Origin: Acidimicrobiaceae bacterium
GTDB taxonomy: Bacteria > Actinomycetota > Acidimicrobiia > Acidimicrobiales > RAAP-2
Reading direction: 5' to 3'
Length of the DNA: 60,111 nt
NCBI GenBank assembly: GCA_003142095.1
Contig: PLON01000072.1
Span: 64,480-124,590, forward strand
The notes beneath the pieces are model-generated. The model saw only the letters and a list, made by a program, of their open reading frames with translations. It was not told the DNA's origin and made no database searches. This document shows, piece after piece, positions 9,555 to 19,448 of the stretch (position 1 is the stretch's first letter; each line of letters begins with the position of its first letter). Position numbers and translations under genes: made by a program.

Positions 9555-10697
9555 TCACCGGACGATCCCTTCGTGGTTTTCCTCTGCCTCTTCGCGTCGA
9601 CGCCGCAGGCGCCAGCGCAGAGGACTGAACCACGTAAAGAGGGCAATCACGAGCACGGCCACGCCGAGGGGAATGAAGACGTTGGCCTCGGTATCGAAAA
9701 GGGGCAACAACACGAAGCCGCACAGCAGCACGGTCCACAACCAGAGAATAATCACCGTGCGTCGATGTCCGTGACCTAGGCGCATGAGTCGATGGTGAAC
9801 ATGGAGCTTGTCGGGCGTATGGAACCCCTGTCCCGACACCGTGCGTCGCGCGAACGCCCATACGGCGTCGGCGAGGGGCACGCCCAAGATGAACACCGGA
9901 ATCAAGAGCGGTGCAAAGAAGAAGAAGGTGACGCCGCTCGCTGGCGGGGTGCGCCCGCCGATCACCATGGTCGAGGCGCTCATCAAGAGTCCCAGCATCA
10001 GCGCCCCGGCGTCGCCCATAAAGAGCTTGGCGGGATGAAAATTGTCGCGTAGAAATCCAATACAGATCCCGCACGTCAAGGCCGCGATCAACGGCCCCAC
10101 GTTCGTCGCTGGCAGCAGCCCAAGGTGCTCGAGGCGTAGCCCATATACGCACAGCGTTCCCGAGGCAATGGCGACAATGCCGGCGGCCAGCCCGTCGAGA
10201 CCGTCGATGAGATTCACGGCGTTCGACAGCGCGAAGACCCACACCGCCGTGATGATTGGCAACACCGACGGTCCGAGCACGATGAAACCGGCGAACGGCA
10301 GCTTCAGCTGGTACATCGTCGCTCCGGAGAAGTAGAGAATCGACGCGGCGAGGAACTGACCGGCCACTTTGGCCGGGGCACTCATTTCACGAAAGTCGTC
10401 GAGGACGCCCACAACGAAGATGACGCCCGCCGCCAAAAGCACGCCGAGCATTTCGTGCGACGAGGTGATGACGCTACGCAGTGTCGGCACAAGGAACGCG
10501 GCTATCAGCGCCACGCAGAACCCCACCAGCATCGCGCCGCCGCCCCCGTAGGGCGTCACGCTTTCGTGGACCTTGCGCTCACCGGGCTCGGCGACGTAGC
10601 CCACCTTGAGCGAGATCAGCCGCGCCGGTCGATTCGCAATCAGCGTCACCACGGCGCCGACGAGTGCAACAACACCGTAGGCGGCAATATTGCCCAT
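9555..10697 (-). CDS. wecA: WecA/MraY-family undecaprenyl-phosphate sugar-1-phosphate transferase
   Basis: An integral membrane enzyme (380 residues, about 10-11 helices) that transfers a UDP-linked aminosugar phosphate to polyprenyl phosphate, the first lipid-linked step of cell-wall polymer synthesis. Family motifs are visible: GVLDDFREM (metal-binding Asp pair, near 100), NLIDGLDGLA (near 160), FMGDAGALMLG (near 230) and the cytosolic HVHHRLMRLGHGHR (near 315). The equivalent gene (rfe) precedes the atp operon in Mycobacterium. It starts 3 bases after the glyA stop. Confidence 0.9.
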   Translation of the reverse strand: MGNIAAYGVVALVGAVVTLIANRPARLISLKVGYVAEPGERKVHESVTPYGGGGAMLVGFCVALIAAFLVPTLRSVITSSHEMLGVLLAAGVIFVVGVLDDFREMSAPAKVAGQFLAASILYFSGATMYQLKLPFAGFIVLGPSVLPIITAVWVFALSNAVNLIDGLDGLAAGIVAIASGTLCVYGLRLEHLGLLPATNVGPLIAALTCGICIGFLRDNFHPAKLFMGDAGALMLGLLMSASTMVIGGRTPPASGVTFFFFAPLLIPVFILGVPLADAVWAFARRTVSGQGFHTPDKLHVHHRLMRLGHGHRRTVIILWLWTVLLCGFVLLPLFDTEANVFIPLGVAVLVIALFTWFSPLRWRLRRRREEAEENHEGIVR

Positions 10698-10700
10698 TGG

Positions 10701-11990
10701 CTACTTCGAGAAGTTCGCGTACGGGTTAAACGACGCGCAGAGCGCGGCGACGTCGCGACGAACATCTTGCAGTGCGCTGTCGTCATCACGCTGACGAAGG
10801 GCGCGCGCCATCAGTGACGCAATCGTTTCGAACTCACCTTCGCGCATGCCGGCCGTCGTTTCGGCGGCCGTTCCTACGCGAAGACCCGACGTGATGAAGG
10901 GACTGCGGGGGTCGTCGGGAATGGTATTGCGATTCGTCGTGATGCCCGCTCGATCGAGTACTTCTTGAGCGACCTTGCCGGTCAAGTCGACGTCGAACTC
11001 ACGTAGGTCCAACAACACCATGTGATTCTCGGTGCCGCCCGAGACCATCCGGAACCCTTCCTTCGCGAGTGCCTCACCGAAGGCTTGGGCGTTGGCGACC
11101 ACCTGGTTGGTGTAGGTCGCGAAGCTCGGCTGGCTCGCTTCTTTGAAGGCCACGGCCTTCGCGGCAATCACGTGTTCAAGGGGTCCGCCCTGCTGACCGG
11201 GAAAGACCGCCGAGTCAATCTTCTTCGCAAACTCCTCGCGACAGATGATCGCTCCCCCGCGTGGACCGCGAAGCGTCTTGTGCGTCGTGAAGGTCACAAC
11301 GTCGGCGAAGGGCACCGGATCTGGGTGCGAGTGACCAGCGATGAGCCCCGCCACGTGAGCCGAGTCGAACATCAACAACGCTCCGACCTCGTCGGCAATT
11401 TCTCGAAAGGGAGCCGGGTCGATGCGTCGCGCGTAGGCGGTCGCGCCGGCGACGATCAACTTCGGGCGATGTTCGAGCGCGAGATCGCGAACGTTGTCAA
11501 AGTCGATCAGTTCGCCTGGCGACGTGGGGTCGTCGGACCGCGGGGTCACGCCGTAGGAGACGAACTTCCAAAATTTCGAAGTGATCGAGGCCGGCGAACC
11601 GTGGGTGAGGTGGCCACCTTGATCGAGGCGCATGGCGAGGATCGTGTCGCCCGCGTCGAGCAGCGCCTCGTACACCGCCACGTTGGCGTTGGCGCCACTG
11701 TGGGGCTGGACGTTCGCGTGATCGGCGCCGAAAAGTGCAGTAAGTCGCTCTCGAGCGAGGTCTTCCACCTCGTCGACGACGTAGTTGCCGCCGTAGTAAC
11801 GACGCCCCGGGTACCCCTCGGCGTACTTATTAGTCAGGACCGAACCCGTGGCGGCGAGCACCGACGGCGAGGCGAAGTTCTCGCTCGCGATGAGTTGAAT
11901 CGTGCTCGTCTGGCGCTCGAAATCGCGCCGCAGCAACGCGACGATCTCGTCGTCGTCGCTAATCCAGGCGTCTAATGGGGACGAGGCCAT
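10701..11990 (-). CDS. glyA: Serine hydroxymethyltransferase
   Basis: PLP enzyme converting serine and tetrahydrofolate to glycine and methylene-tetrahydrofolate; cytoplasmic tetramer. The 429-residue protein has the family motifs [11 protein letters not shown] at the N-terminus, [15 protein letters not shown], and [11 protein letters not shown], whose Lys binds PLP. Start ATG 11990 gives the sequence MASSPLDAW just after the rpiB stop. An in-frame ATG at 12008 would overlap rpiB and lacks a ribosome site. Confidence 0.97.
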   Translation of the reverse strand: MASSPLDAWISDDDEIVALLRRDFERQTSTIQLIASENFASPSVLAATGSVLTNKYAEGYPGRRYYGGNYVVDEVEDLARERLTALFGADHANVQPHSGANANVAVYEALLDAGDTILAMRLDQGGHLTHGSPASITSKFWKFVSYGVTPRSDDPTSPGELIDFDNVRDLALEHRPKLIVAGATAYARRIDPAPFREIADEVGALLMFDSAHVAGLIAGHSHPDPVPFADVVTFTTHKTLRGPRGGAIICREEFAKKIDSAVFPGQQGGPLEHVIAAKAVAFKEASQPSFATYTNQVVANAQAFGEALAKEGFRMVSGGTENHMVLLDLREFDVDLTGKVAQEVLDRAGITTNRNTIPDDPRSPFITSGLRVGTAAETTAGMREGEFETIASLMARALRQRDDDSALQDVRRDVAALCASFNPYANFSK

Positions 11991-11994
11991 CCTT

Positions 11995-12450
11995 CTACTC
12001 TCTCTCATTCAGCGCGTCGTCGAGTTCAGTCAGTTTCTCGATGCGCGCGTCGTGGCGGCTTTGCGGTTCGGCTTTTAACCAGGCGGCGAGGGATTCCACC
12101 GCGACGATTGGGCCAATCAGCCGCCCGCCCATGCAGAGTACGTTCGCGTGGTTGTGTTCGCGGGCCAAATGTCCCGACGTGACGTCGTGGACGACCGCTG
12201 CCCGTACTCCTGGCACTTTATTGGCGGCCATCGCGATCCCAATACCCGACCCGCACACCGCCACGCCAAGCTCTACGTCGCGTGAAACAACCGCGCGACC
12301 AACGGCCGCGCCGTAGTCGGGGTAGTCGACTGGTTCGGCGGCGCTATTCGTGCCGAGATCGACGACGTCGTGGCCCCACGACTCGAGCGACGACTTAAGT
12401 AACGTCTTCAAGTCGTAGCCGGCGTGGTCAGAGCCGAGGGCAATGCGCAT
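11995..12450 (-). CDS. rpiB: Ribose-5-phosphate isomerase B
   Basis: Interconverts ribose-5-phosphate and ribulose-5-phosphate in the pentose phosphate pathway. The 151-residue protein begins [15 protein letters not shown] (phosphate-binding His in DHAG), carries the catalytic Cys in [16 protein letters not shown], and has the [12 protein letters not shown] segment. I chose ATG 12450 over the longer GTG-type reading because the family starts at this Met and a TAGGGT -10 lies 7 bases upstream. It is the first gene of the leftward rpiB-glyA-wecA-atp run. Confidence 0.93.
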   Translation of the reverse strand: MRIALGSDHAGYDLKTLLKSSLESWGHDVVDLGTNSAAEPVDYPDYGAAVGRAVVSRDVELGVAVCGSGIGIAMAANKVPGVRAAVVHDVTSGHLAREHNHANVLCMGGRLIGPIVAVESLAAWLKAEPQSRHDARIEKLTELDDALNERE

Positions 12451-12457
12451 TGGACCC

Positions 12458-12463
12458 ACCCTA
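12458..12463 (-). promoter_or_regulatory. Predicted -10 box of rpiB
   Basis: On the minus strand TAGGGT is followed by 7 bases and then the rpiB ATG at 12450. That spacing fits a leaderless or near-leaderless transcript. No good -35 box was identified, so this is tentative. Confidence 0.35.
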
Positions 12464-12561
12464 CCGTTCACCTAACACCGCTCTCGAGCTCCGCCAGTCG
12501 CTCAGCGCTCATCAGGTTCCACGAAGAACCCGAGAGTGACCTCATAACTAGGATCGGCTCA

Positions 12562-14199
12562 ATGAAGCAAGTGCTGCTCGCGCCACCTCTCGTCTCGTCG
12601 CTCAACACCGCGTCCGACGAGTACCAAAAGAATCACGCGGACATGCTCGAACAGCTCGGTGTCATCGACGATCTCCTCGACCAAGCCGAAGCCGGTGGCG
12701 GCGAGCGGGCCATGGAGCGAATGCGCTCGCGGGGCAAACTTCCGGTACGCGAACGCATCGCCCAAGTTCTCGATCCCGACTCGCCGTTTCTTGAAATCTC
12801 TGCGCTGGCCGGATACGACTCGGACTACACCATTGGTGGCGGCATGGTGGTGGGCGTCGGCGTCATTGCCGGCACGGAGTGCCTGATCATGGCCAACGAC
12901 CCCTCTGTCCTTGGCGGAGCGCTCACCTTGTACTCGGCCAAAAAGTGGATGCGGGCGCTCGAGATAGCGCGCGACAACCAGATCCCCTACGTCAGTTTCG
13001 TGGAGTCGGCCGGCGCGGACTTGCGCGTTGGTAGAGGTGGAGGCGGGCGCATGCAGACGGGACACTTCGCCGAGAGCGGTCGGTTCTTCTACGACCTCAT
13101 TGAACTCTCCAAGATGCGCGTGCCCACGATCAGCGTTGTCTTTGGCTCTTCCACCGCAGGCGGCGCGTATCAACCGGGTCTCAGTGACTACAACATCCTC
13201 GTCAGGGATCAGTCCAAGATCTTCCTCGCCGGACCCCCTCTCGTGAAGATGGCGACGGGAGAAGAGTCCGATGACGAAACACTCGGCGGCGCCTTGATGC
13301 ACGCCGAAGTCTCGGGTCTCGGTGACTACTTCGCCGAAGACGAGATGGACGCCATCCGGATGTGTCGCGAAGTGGTGTCGCACCTCAATTGGCGAAAGCA
13401 CGGCCCACCGGCGTCGCTGCAGAGCGACGAGCCTGTCTACGACGCCGAGGAGTTGCTCGGCGTCGTCAGTCGCGATCTGCGCCAGAGCGTCGACGTGCGC
13501 GACGTCCTCGCCCGAGTTGTGGACGGTTCCCGGTTCGAAGAGTTCAAGGCTCGCTACGGCACGACGTTGGTGTGCGGCTGGGCCAGTGTCCACGGATACC
13601 CGGTCGGAATTCTCGCCAACAACGGGGTCATCCATCCCCAGGCCGCAGAGAAGGCCGGCCAGTTCATCCAGTTGTGCAATCAGATCGACGTGCCGCTCGT
13701 TTTCGTTCAAAACATCACGGGGTACATGGTCGGAAAAGAAGCTGAAGCCGAAGGAATCATCAAAAAGGGATCGCAGATGCTGAACGCGGTCACGAATTCC
13801 AGCGTTCCGCACATCACACTGATCATCGGTTCGTCCTACGGCGCCGGCACCTACGGGATGTCAGGCCGAGCCTTCAACAACCGCTTCACGTTTCTCTGGC
13901 CCACCGCCAAGATCGCCGTCATGGGACCAAAGCAGATCGCCGGCGTGATGTCCCAAGTGCGCCGCGCCCAGGCGGAGCGACAAGGGGACGTGTTCGACGA
14001 GGAGGAGGACGCCACGATCGTGGCCATGGTCGAAGAGGCGCAGGAGAAAGGCTCCCTGGCCCTCGCCGCCACCGGTGCCGTCAGTGACGACGGCGTCATC
14101 GATCCGCGCGATACTCGCACGGTCCTTGGAATCTGTCTCTCGGTTGTTCGCCGTCGACCCGTTGAGGGTGCAACTAGTTACGGAGTCTTTCGACTGTGA
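12562..14199 (+). CDS. Acyl-CoA carboxylase, carboxyltransferase (beta) subunit
   Basis: Transfers CO2 from carboxybiotin to an acyl-CoA. The 545-residue protein has the two crotonase-fold carboxyltransferase halves: FVESAGADLR and FGSSTAGGAYQPG in the first, and LVFVQNITGYMVG and IGSSYGAGTYGMSGRAF in the second. These match methylcrotonyl/geranyl-CoA carboxylase beta chains better than the propionyl or acetyl type. Start ATG 12562 follows TAGGATCGG, which could be a -10 (leaderless) or a weak ribosome site. It overlaps the alpha-subunit gene by 4 bases. The exact substrate cannot be read from the sequence; the AtuA neighbour points to a branched or terpenoid acyl-CoA. Confidence 0.9.
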   Translation: MKQVLLAPPLVSSLNTASDEYQKNHADMLEQLGVIDDLLDQAEAGGGERAMERMRSRGKLPVRERIAQVLDPDSPFLEISALAGYDSDYTIGGGMVVGVGVIAGTECLIMANDPSVLGGALTLYSAKKWMRALEIARDNQIPYVSFVESAGADLRVGRGGGGRMQTGHFAESGRFFYDLIELSKMRVPTISVVFGSSTAGGAYQPGLSDYNILVRDQSKIFLAGPPLVKMATGEESDDETLGGALMHAEVSGLGDYFAEDEMDAIRMCREVVSHLNWRKHGPPASLQSDEPVYDAEELLGVVSRDLRQSVDVRDVLARVVDGSRFEEFKARYGTTLVCGWASVHGYPVGILANNGVIHPQAAEKAGQFIQLCNQIDVPLVFVQNITGYMVGKEAEAEGIIKKGSQMLNAVTNSSVPHITLIIGSSYGAGTYGMSGRAFNNRFTFLWPTAKIAVMGPKQIAGVMSQVRRAQAERQGDVFDEEEDATIVAMVEEAQEKGSLALAATGAVSDDGVIDPRDTRTVLGICLSVVRRRPVEGATSYGVFRL

Positions 14200-16142
14200 C
14201 GTTCACTTCCCTGCTCGTTGCAAATCGGGGCGAGATCGCGCGACGAGTGCTGCGAGCGGCGCGCGCGTCGGGACTGCGCACCGTCGCCGTTTACGTCGAG
14301 GCCGACACGAACACGCCCTTCGTGCGTGAAGCAGACCAGGCCATTTTGTTGCCGACGAGTTACCTCGACGGCGAGGCAATCATTGCGGCGGCGCTTCGAA
14401 GTGGCGCCGAAGCGGTGCATCCGGGGTATGGATTTCTCTCCGAGAACGCAAGTTTCGCCTCGGACGTCCTCGCCGCCGGGCTCGTCTGGGTCGGCCCTCC
14501 CCCCAATGTCGTGGCGACGGTCGGCGACAAACTCGCGGCGAAGTCGTTCGCACTCGACGCGGGCGTACCCACACTCATCTCGAGTGAAAACTCTCGCGAC
14601 GCCCTCGACGTCGGATACCCCCTCTTGATCAAGGCGGCCGCCGGCGGGGGCGGCAAAGGAATGCGAGTGGTGGAGAAACCCTCGCAGCTCGCCGATAACC
14701 TTGACGCGGCGCGGCGCGAAGCCCTCGCGGGATTCTCCGACGACCGCGTCTTTCTCGAGCGCTACGTCGCTCGTTCGCGACACGTTGAGATTCAGATACT
14801 CGGCGACCAGCACGGTCATCTGGTGCATGTGGGAGAACGCGACTGTTCCATTCAGCGCCGTCACCAAAAGCTGGTCGAAGAGTCGCCCTCGCCCGCGCTT
14901 GACGCGTCGACTCGACAGGCGATGGGAGACGCTGCTCTCGCGTTAGCCCGCGCGATCGGGTACCAGTCGGCGGGAACCGTCGAATTCCTGGTCGACGACG
15001 AAACCCGCGACTTCTATTTCTTGGAGATCAACGCGCGCCTGCAGGTTGAGCACCCCGTCAGCGAAGCGGTCAGTGGCATCGACATCGTGCGCGAACAACT
15101 CCGCCTTGCACAAGGTGAAGAACTGGGCTACACCCAAGACGACGTCGTCCTACGCGGTCACGCGATCGAAGTCCGCCTCTGCGCCGAAGATCCACTCGTC
15201 GGATTTTTGCCGGCGACGGGCACGCTGCACGCCTTTGAGCCAGCGAGTGAGCCGACGCTTCGCTGGGAGAGCGGCGTCGAAGCGGGTTCACTCATCACGG
15301 TCAACTTTGATCCGCTCCTCGCCAAGATCATCTCGTACGCGCCTACGCGCGAGTTGGCCGCCGCGTCGCTCGCCTTAGGACTCGAGCGCTTACACCTCGG
15401 CGGCGTGACGACGAATCGAGACTTCCTCGTCAACACGTTGCGCAACGAGCACTTTCAGCTCGGCAACACAACGACCGACTTCATCGAACGCTTCGACCCT
15501 CCGAGGACTCTCGAACTCAGTGACGAAGAACTGACCTCGGCGGCCTGTGCGGGAGCACTCTGGCTACAAGGTCGCCATCGTGCGGACGCACTGGTGCTCG
15601 CGGACATCCCGAGCGGCTGGCGCAATGCGCGCCTTCCGCGCCAGCGAATCGAGCTTCTCTCTCAAGAGCGCTCGATTGAGGTGAACTACGTGCGCCGACG
15701 CGACGGGATCTTCGATCTCGGCGAGTTCGGCGTCGCTCGCGTTCATGACTGGAGTGCCGACGCCATCGACGTGGAGATCAACTCGCAACGACGTCGAGTG
15801 CGCGTGACGTACGCTGGCGGACACCTTTACGTGCAAGCGCTTCGTGGAACCGTCGACTTTGAAGTGGCGGAACGATTTGAAGTTCGACGCCCAGAACCGA
15901 GCGTGGGCGGACTCAGCGCACCGATGCCCGGGCGAATCCTCGACGTGCGCGTCACGCCCGGACAACTCGTTCACGCGGGCGAAACGCTCGTCATTATGGA
16001 GGCGATGAAGATGGAGCACATCATCGCCGCCAGCACCGACGGGACCGTCGGTGAAGTACTCGTAGTGAAGGACGAGCAGGTGGAGCGCGGCACAGCGCTT
16101 CTCACCATGCTCTCGAACGTCTCCCGGGAGATCCCCGCGTGA
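14196..16142 (+). CDS. Acyl-CoA carboxylase, biotin carboxylase / BCCP (alpha) subunit
   Basis: A 648-residue fused biotin carboxylase and biotin carrier. Residues 1-450 hold the biotin carboxylase domain: LLVANRGEIARRV, HPGYGFLSENA, the ATP-grasp Gly-rich loop AAAGGGGKGMRVV and FLEINARLQVEHPVSE. The C-terminal 75 residues are the carrier domain with EAMKMEH, whose Lys is biotinylated. It is the partner of the beta gene upstream and starts with GTG inside that gene's stop (GTGA). Biotin must be attached by BirA, which is not in the window. Confidence 0.95.
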   Translation: MTFTSLLVANRGEIARRVLRAARASGLRTVAVYVEADTNTPFVREADQAILLPTSYLDGEAIIAAALRSGAEAVHPGYGFLSENASFASDVLAAGLVWVGPPPNVVATVGDKLAAKSFALDAGVPTLISSENSRDALDVGYPLLIKAAAGGGGKGMRVVEKPSQLADNLDAARREALAGFSDDRVFLERYVARSRHVEIQILGDQHGHLVHVGERDCSIQRRHQKLVEESPSPALDASTRQAMGDAALALARAIGYQSAGTVEFLVDDETRDFYFLEINARLQVEHPVSEAVSGIDIVREQLRLAQGEELGYTQDDVVLRGHAIEVRLCAEDPLVGFLPATGTLHAFEPASEPTLRWESGVEAGSLITVNFDPLLAKIISYAPTRELAAASLALGLERLHLGGVTTNRDFLVNTLRNEHFQLGNTTTDFIERFDPPRTLELSDEELTSAACAGALWLQGRHRADALVLADIPSGWRNARLPRQRIELLSQERSIEVNYVRRRDGIFDLGEFGVARVHDWSADAIDVEINSQRRRVRVTYAGGHLYVQALRGTVDFEVAERFEVRRPEPSVGGLSAPMPGRILDVRVTPGQLVHAGETLVIMEAMKMEHIIAASTDGTVGEVLVVKDEQVERGTALLTMLSNVSREIPA

Positions 16143-17890
16143 TTCGCATCGCGAACTGTTCGGGCTTCTACGGCGATCGCCTTTCGGCGGCGCGCGAGAT
16201 GGTCGAGGGTGGACCGATCGACGTCCTCACCGGAGACTGGCTCGCGGAGCTCACCATGTTGATCTTGGCGCGCACGCGGGCGAAGCATCCCGGTCAGGGG
16301 TACGCACGTACGTTTCTCACCCAAATGGAACAGGTCATGGGCACGTGTCTCGACCGCGGTATCAAGGTTGTTTCGAACGCGGGTGGATTGGACCCCGAAG
16401 CCTGCGCGCACGCTCTGAGTGACCTCGCGGATCGACTCGGACTCTCGCCCACCATTGCCTACGTCAACGGCGACGATCTTCTCGGTCGCCTCACTAATCT
16501 TCACCACACGGGAGCGCTCACCCACTTTGAGACGGGCGAACCCTTCGCCGACATCTCGCCATTCATCACGGCCAACGCCTACCTGGGCTGCTTCGGGATC
16601 GTCGAAGCTCTCGCCGCGGGCGCGGACATCGTCGTCACTGGTCGCGTCACCGATGCCGCGCTCGTGTGTGGCCCGGCCGCGTGGCACTACCAGTGGCGTC
16701 ACGACAATTTTGACGCCCTCGCCGGAGCCGTCGTGGCCGGGCACGTCGTTGAGTGCGGCGCGCAGGTGACCGGCGGTAACTACTCGTTCTTTCGCGAGGT
16801 TCCCAACATGGCGCGAGTGGGCTTCCCCTGGGTCGAGGTCGCCGAAGACGGCAGTTGCGTCGTTGGCAAACACGACGGCACCGGCGGTGAAGTTTCCATC
16901 GGCACCGTGACCTCCCAATTGCTCTACGAAATCGGATCCCCGTCTTACCTTGGTCCCGACGTCACCGCCCGTTTCGACACGATCGAGCTAGAGCAGCTCG
17001 ACGTCAACCGCGTGCGAATCAGTGGCGTCCGCGGAGAAGCGCCCCCGACCACGTTGAAGGTGGCGATGAACGAACTTGGCGGCTATCGCAAGGACCTCAG
17101 CGTCGCGCTGACCGGACTCGACATCGAAGAAAAAGCCGAACTTCTCGAAGAGGGGTTTTGGTTGGCGTCGCCCTTCGCGCGCGAGGACTTCGACAGCGTC
17201 ACAACTCGGCTCGTGCGTACCGACAAGGCCGACCCCACGACGAACGAAGAGGCTGTGGCGACATGGCGCGTCACGATCAAAGATCACGACGAGCACAAAG
17301 TTGGACGCGCGCTCGCCGACGCGGTCGTCGAGCTCGCCCTCGCGAGCGTGCCCGGCTTCTTCACTCCCGGGGCCAGCCCGTCGCCGGGCTCGCCCTACGG
17401 CGTGTATCGCCCGGCGTTGGTCCCGAGCAACTTGGTTCCTCAGTACGTCGCGGTTCTCGGAGGCGAACGCACCGTCATCGACTCGGTCGCGCCCACGGCG
17501 ACGACGCACGTCGTGACCAATCATGGATCACGCATTGAAGCGCCTGGGGGTGCGACGACGCTCGCTCCGCTCGGTGAACTCTTTGGCGCACGCTCGGGCG
17601 ACAAAGGGGGCCACGCGAACCTGGGCATCTTCGCCCGCAGCGACACAGCGTTCGCCTGGCTTGACAGTTTTCTCAGCGTGGAGGAACTTCGCCGGCTCCT
17701 GCCCGAGGCGGCTCCGTTGGACATTGACCGCTTTCGCCTCCCGGCACTACGCTCACTCAACTTCGTCATTCACGATCTGCTCGACGAAGGAGTCGCGGCG
17801 TCAACTCGCCACGACGCCCAGGCGAAGGGCCTTGGAGAATGGCTGCGCAGTCGCTACGTCGAGATCCCGACCGCACTCTTTACGTCGTGA
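16139..17890 (+). CDS. AtuA-like protein (DUF1446, acyclic terpene utilization family)
   Basis: A 583-residue cytoplasmic protein of the AtuA/DUF1446 family, recognised by RIANCSGFYGDRLSAAREM at the start, VVSNAGGLDPEAC, VTGRVTDAALV, TGGNYSFF and LYEIGSPSYLGPDV. In the C-terminal third, ARSGDKGGHANLGI is the typical second-domain motif. In Pseudomonas, atuA belongs to the citronellol/geranyl-CoA operon; its biochemical role is unproven. It starts with GTG overlapping the alpha-subunit stop by 4 bases and overlaps the next gene the same way, so it is made with the carboxylase. Confidence 0.9.
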   Translation: MIRIANCSGFYGDRLSAAREMVEGGPIDVLTGDWLAELTMLILARTRAKHPGQGYARTFLTQMEQVMGTCLDRGIKVVSNAGGLDPEACAHALSDLADRLGLSPTIAYVNGDDLLGRLTNLHHTGALTHFETGEPFADISPFITANAYLGCFGIVEALAAGADIVVTGRVTDAALVCGPAAWHYQWRHDNFDALAGAVVAGHVVECGAQVTGGNYSFFREVPNMARVGFPWVEVAEDGSCVVGKHDGTGGEVSIGTVTSQLLYEIGSPSYLGPDVTARFDTIELEQLDVNRVRISGVRGEAPPTTLKVAMNELGGYRKDLSVALTGLDIEEKAELLEEGFWLASPFAREDFDSVTTRLVRTDKADPTTNEEAVATWRVTIKDHDEHKVGRALADAVVELALASVPGFFTPGASPSPGSPYGVYRPALVPSNLVPQYVAVLGGERTVIDSVAPTATTHVVTNHGSRIEAPGGATTLAPLGELFGARSGDKGGHANLGIFARSDTAFAWLDSFLSVEELRRLLPEAAPLDIDRFRLPALRSLNFVIHDLLDEGVAASTRHDAQAKGLGEWLRSRYVEIPTALFTS

Positions 17891-18681
17891 GTACGGTCGC
17901 GGAGTTGCGTCACGACCTGGTCGCGGAGCAGAACTCCCTCGACGGAATTGTGGCGGGCCTCACCAACGAACAGTGGCGTCGCGCTACCCCGAGTCCCGGA
18001 TGGGACGTGTTCGACCAGGTCGCCCACCTCGCCCACTTCGACGAGCGAGCGGCGATCGCCATTACTGACCCCGTCACGTTTCGACGCGACGTCAACGAGA
18101 TGCTCGAGCGAACATCGCACGAGAGCGTCGATGAGATCACCCTCACGCCATACCGGGCCTTGTCGCCCGAAGAGTTACTCGCCCGCTGGCGAGCGTCGCG
18201 GCAGTCTCTCAATGTGGCGGCCACCACACTGTGCGACGACTCGCGCATCGCGTGGTACGGCCCGTCCATGGGGGCGAAGTCGTTTCTCACTGCGCGGCTC
18301 ATGGAGACGTGGGCGCACGGCGTCGACGTCGTAGACGCGCTCGAGGTGACTCGAGAGGCAACTGACCGACTCCGCCACGTCGCACAACTGGGATTTCTCA
18401 CCCGGCAGTGGTCGTACGCGGTGCGAGAAGAAGTCGCTCCCCCCGGTGACGTTCGTCTCGATCTCGTGGGACCCCGCGGGGAACTGTGGCGCTGGGGCTC
18501 TCTCGACGCCGACGACACGGTCGAGGGATCGGCCGAAGAGTTCTGTCTCGTAGTAACCCAACGACGCCACGTCAGTGACACCACACTCGTCGCCGGCGAA
18601 CTCGGGACCCACTGGTTGACGCGCGCCCAAGCCTTCGCCGGAGCGGCGACCGATGGACCACCACCGAGGAGCCGCCAATGA
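17887..18681 (+). CDS. TIGR03084-type DinB/MDMPI-fold protein
   Basis: The 264-residue protein starts at GTG 17887, overlapping the atuA-like stop by 4 bases. It resembles the actinobacterial TIGR03084 group of the DinB / mycothiol-dependent maleylpyruvate isomerase superfamily: an N-terminal helix with LRHDLVAEQNSLDGIV, then TPSPGWDVFDQVAHLAHFDE, where the His residues would bind metal, and later METWAHGVDVVDAL with a third His. The enzyme reaction is unknown. Its place between a carboxylase module and a hydratase suggests a role in the same catabolic route. Confidence 0.8.
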   Translation: MSTVAELRHDLVAEQNSLDGIVAGLTNEQWRRATPSPGWDVFDQVAHLAHFDERAAIAITDPVTFRRDVNEMLERTSHESVDEITLTPYRALSPEELLARWRASRQSLNVAATTLCDDSRIAWYGPSMGAKSFLTARLMETWAHGVDVVDALEVTREATDRLRHVAQLGFLTRQWSYAVREEVAPPGDVRLDLVGPRGELWRWGSLDADDTVEGSAEEFCLVVTQRRHVSDTTLVAGELGTHWLTRAQAFAGAATDGPPPRSRQ

Positions 18682-19448
18682 GTCTCGTCGATTTCAGCGT
18701 CAGCGACCACGTCATGACTATCTCGCTCAACGACGAAGTTCACCGAAACGCGCTCAGCGGGGAACTGGTCGCTGAACTCGTCGAAGCCATCGACGCGGCC
18801 AACGCCAACCAAGACGTTCGGGTCGTCGTCGTAACGAACCGCGGGTCGGTCTTTTGCGCGGGAGCCGATTTGCGTGAACGCTCGTCGAAAAGTGCGCCCA
18901 CGGTGACGTTCGGTGAGCTCTTTTTGCGCATTCGTACTTCACCAAAGATCTTTGTTGGCCGTATTGCGGGACACTGCGTCGCCGGAGGCGTCGGCCTCGC
19001 CGCTGTCCTCGACATCTCAGTCGCGATCGACACGGCCACGTTTGGCTTCAGCGAGGTGCGCGTCGGTGTGGCACCCGCGATCATCTCAGTGGTCTGTTTA
19101 CCGAAGATGCGCTTCGCCGCCGCTCAAAGCGCGTTCCTTCGCGGACACCGATTTGGTGCGGGCGAGGCGGCGAACGCCGGCCTCATAACGATGTCGGTTC
19201 CAATGGAAGAGCTTGACCAAACCGTGCACGACATTGCGAACGATCTGCTCGCAGGGGAACCCCACGCTCTTGCCGCTACCAAAGAGCTCCTCCACACGGT
19301 GCCGTCACTCCCGCTCGAAGACGCCTTCGCATGGACGTCGAAACTATCGAACGCGTTATTCGCGAGTGACGCGGCTCACGAAGGGATGACTGCGTTCTTG
19401 GAGAAGCGTCCCGCGTACTGGGTTCAGCGGTTGCCCGAGATCGATTAA
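18678..19448 (+). CDS. Enoyl-CoA hydratase/isomerase (glutaconyl-CoA hydratase-like)
   Basis: A 256-residue crotonase-family protein with the oxyanion-hole segments VFCAGADLRE and GHCVAGGVGLAA. The stretch SEVRVGVAPAIISV resembles that of LiuC/AtuE-type 3-methylglutaconyl- or isohexenylglutaconyl-CoA hydratases (their consensus is close to LGLAPAVIS), which act directly after methylcrotonyl or geranyl-CoA carboxylases. It starts by ATGA overlap with the previous gene, closing the operon. Its stop TAA interlocks with that of convergent sua5 in the shared TTAA (19445-19448). Confidence 0.85.
   Translation: MSLVDFSVSDHVMTISLNDEVHRNALSGELVAELVEAIDAANANQDVRVVVVTNRGSVFCAGADLRERSSKSAPTVTFGELFLRIRTSPKIFVGRIAGHCVAGGVGLAAVLDISVAIDTATFGFSEVRVGVAPAIISVVCLPKMRFAAAQSAFLRGHRFGAGEAANAGLITMSVPMEELDQTVHDIANDLLAGEPHALAATKELLHTVPSLPLEDAFAWTSKLSNALFASDAAHEGMTAFLEKRPAYWVQRLPEID

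Noticed and set aside
12559-13812. Long minus-strand open frame opposite the carboxylase beta gene
   Set aside because: The plus-strand carboxyltransferase has clear motifs throughout this region; the antisense frame has none.
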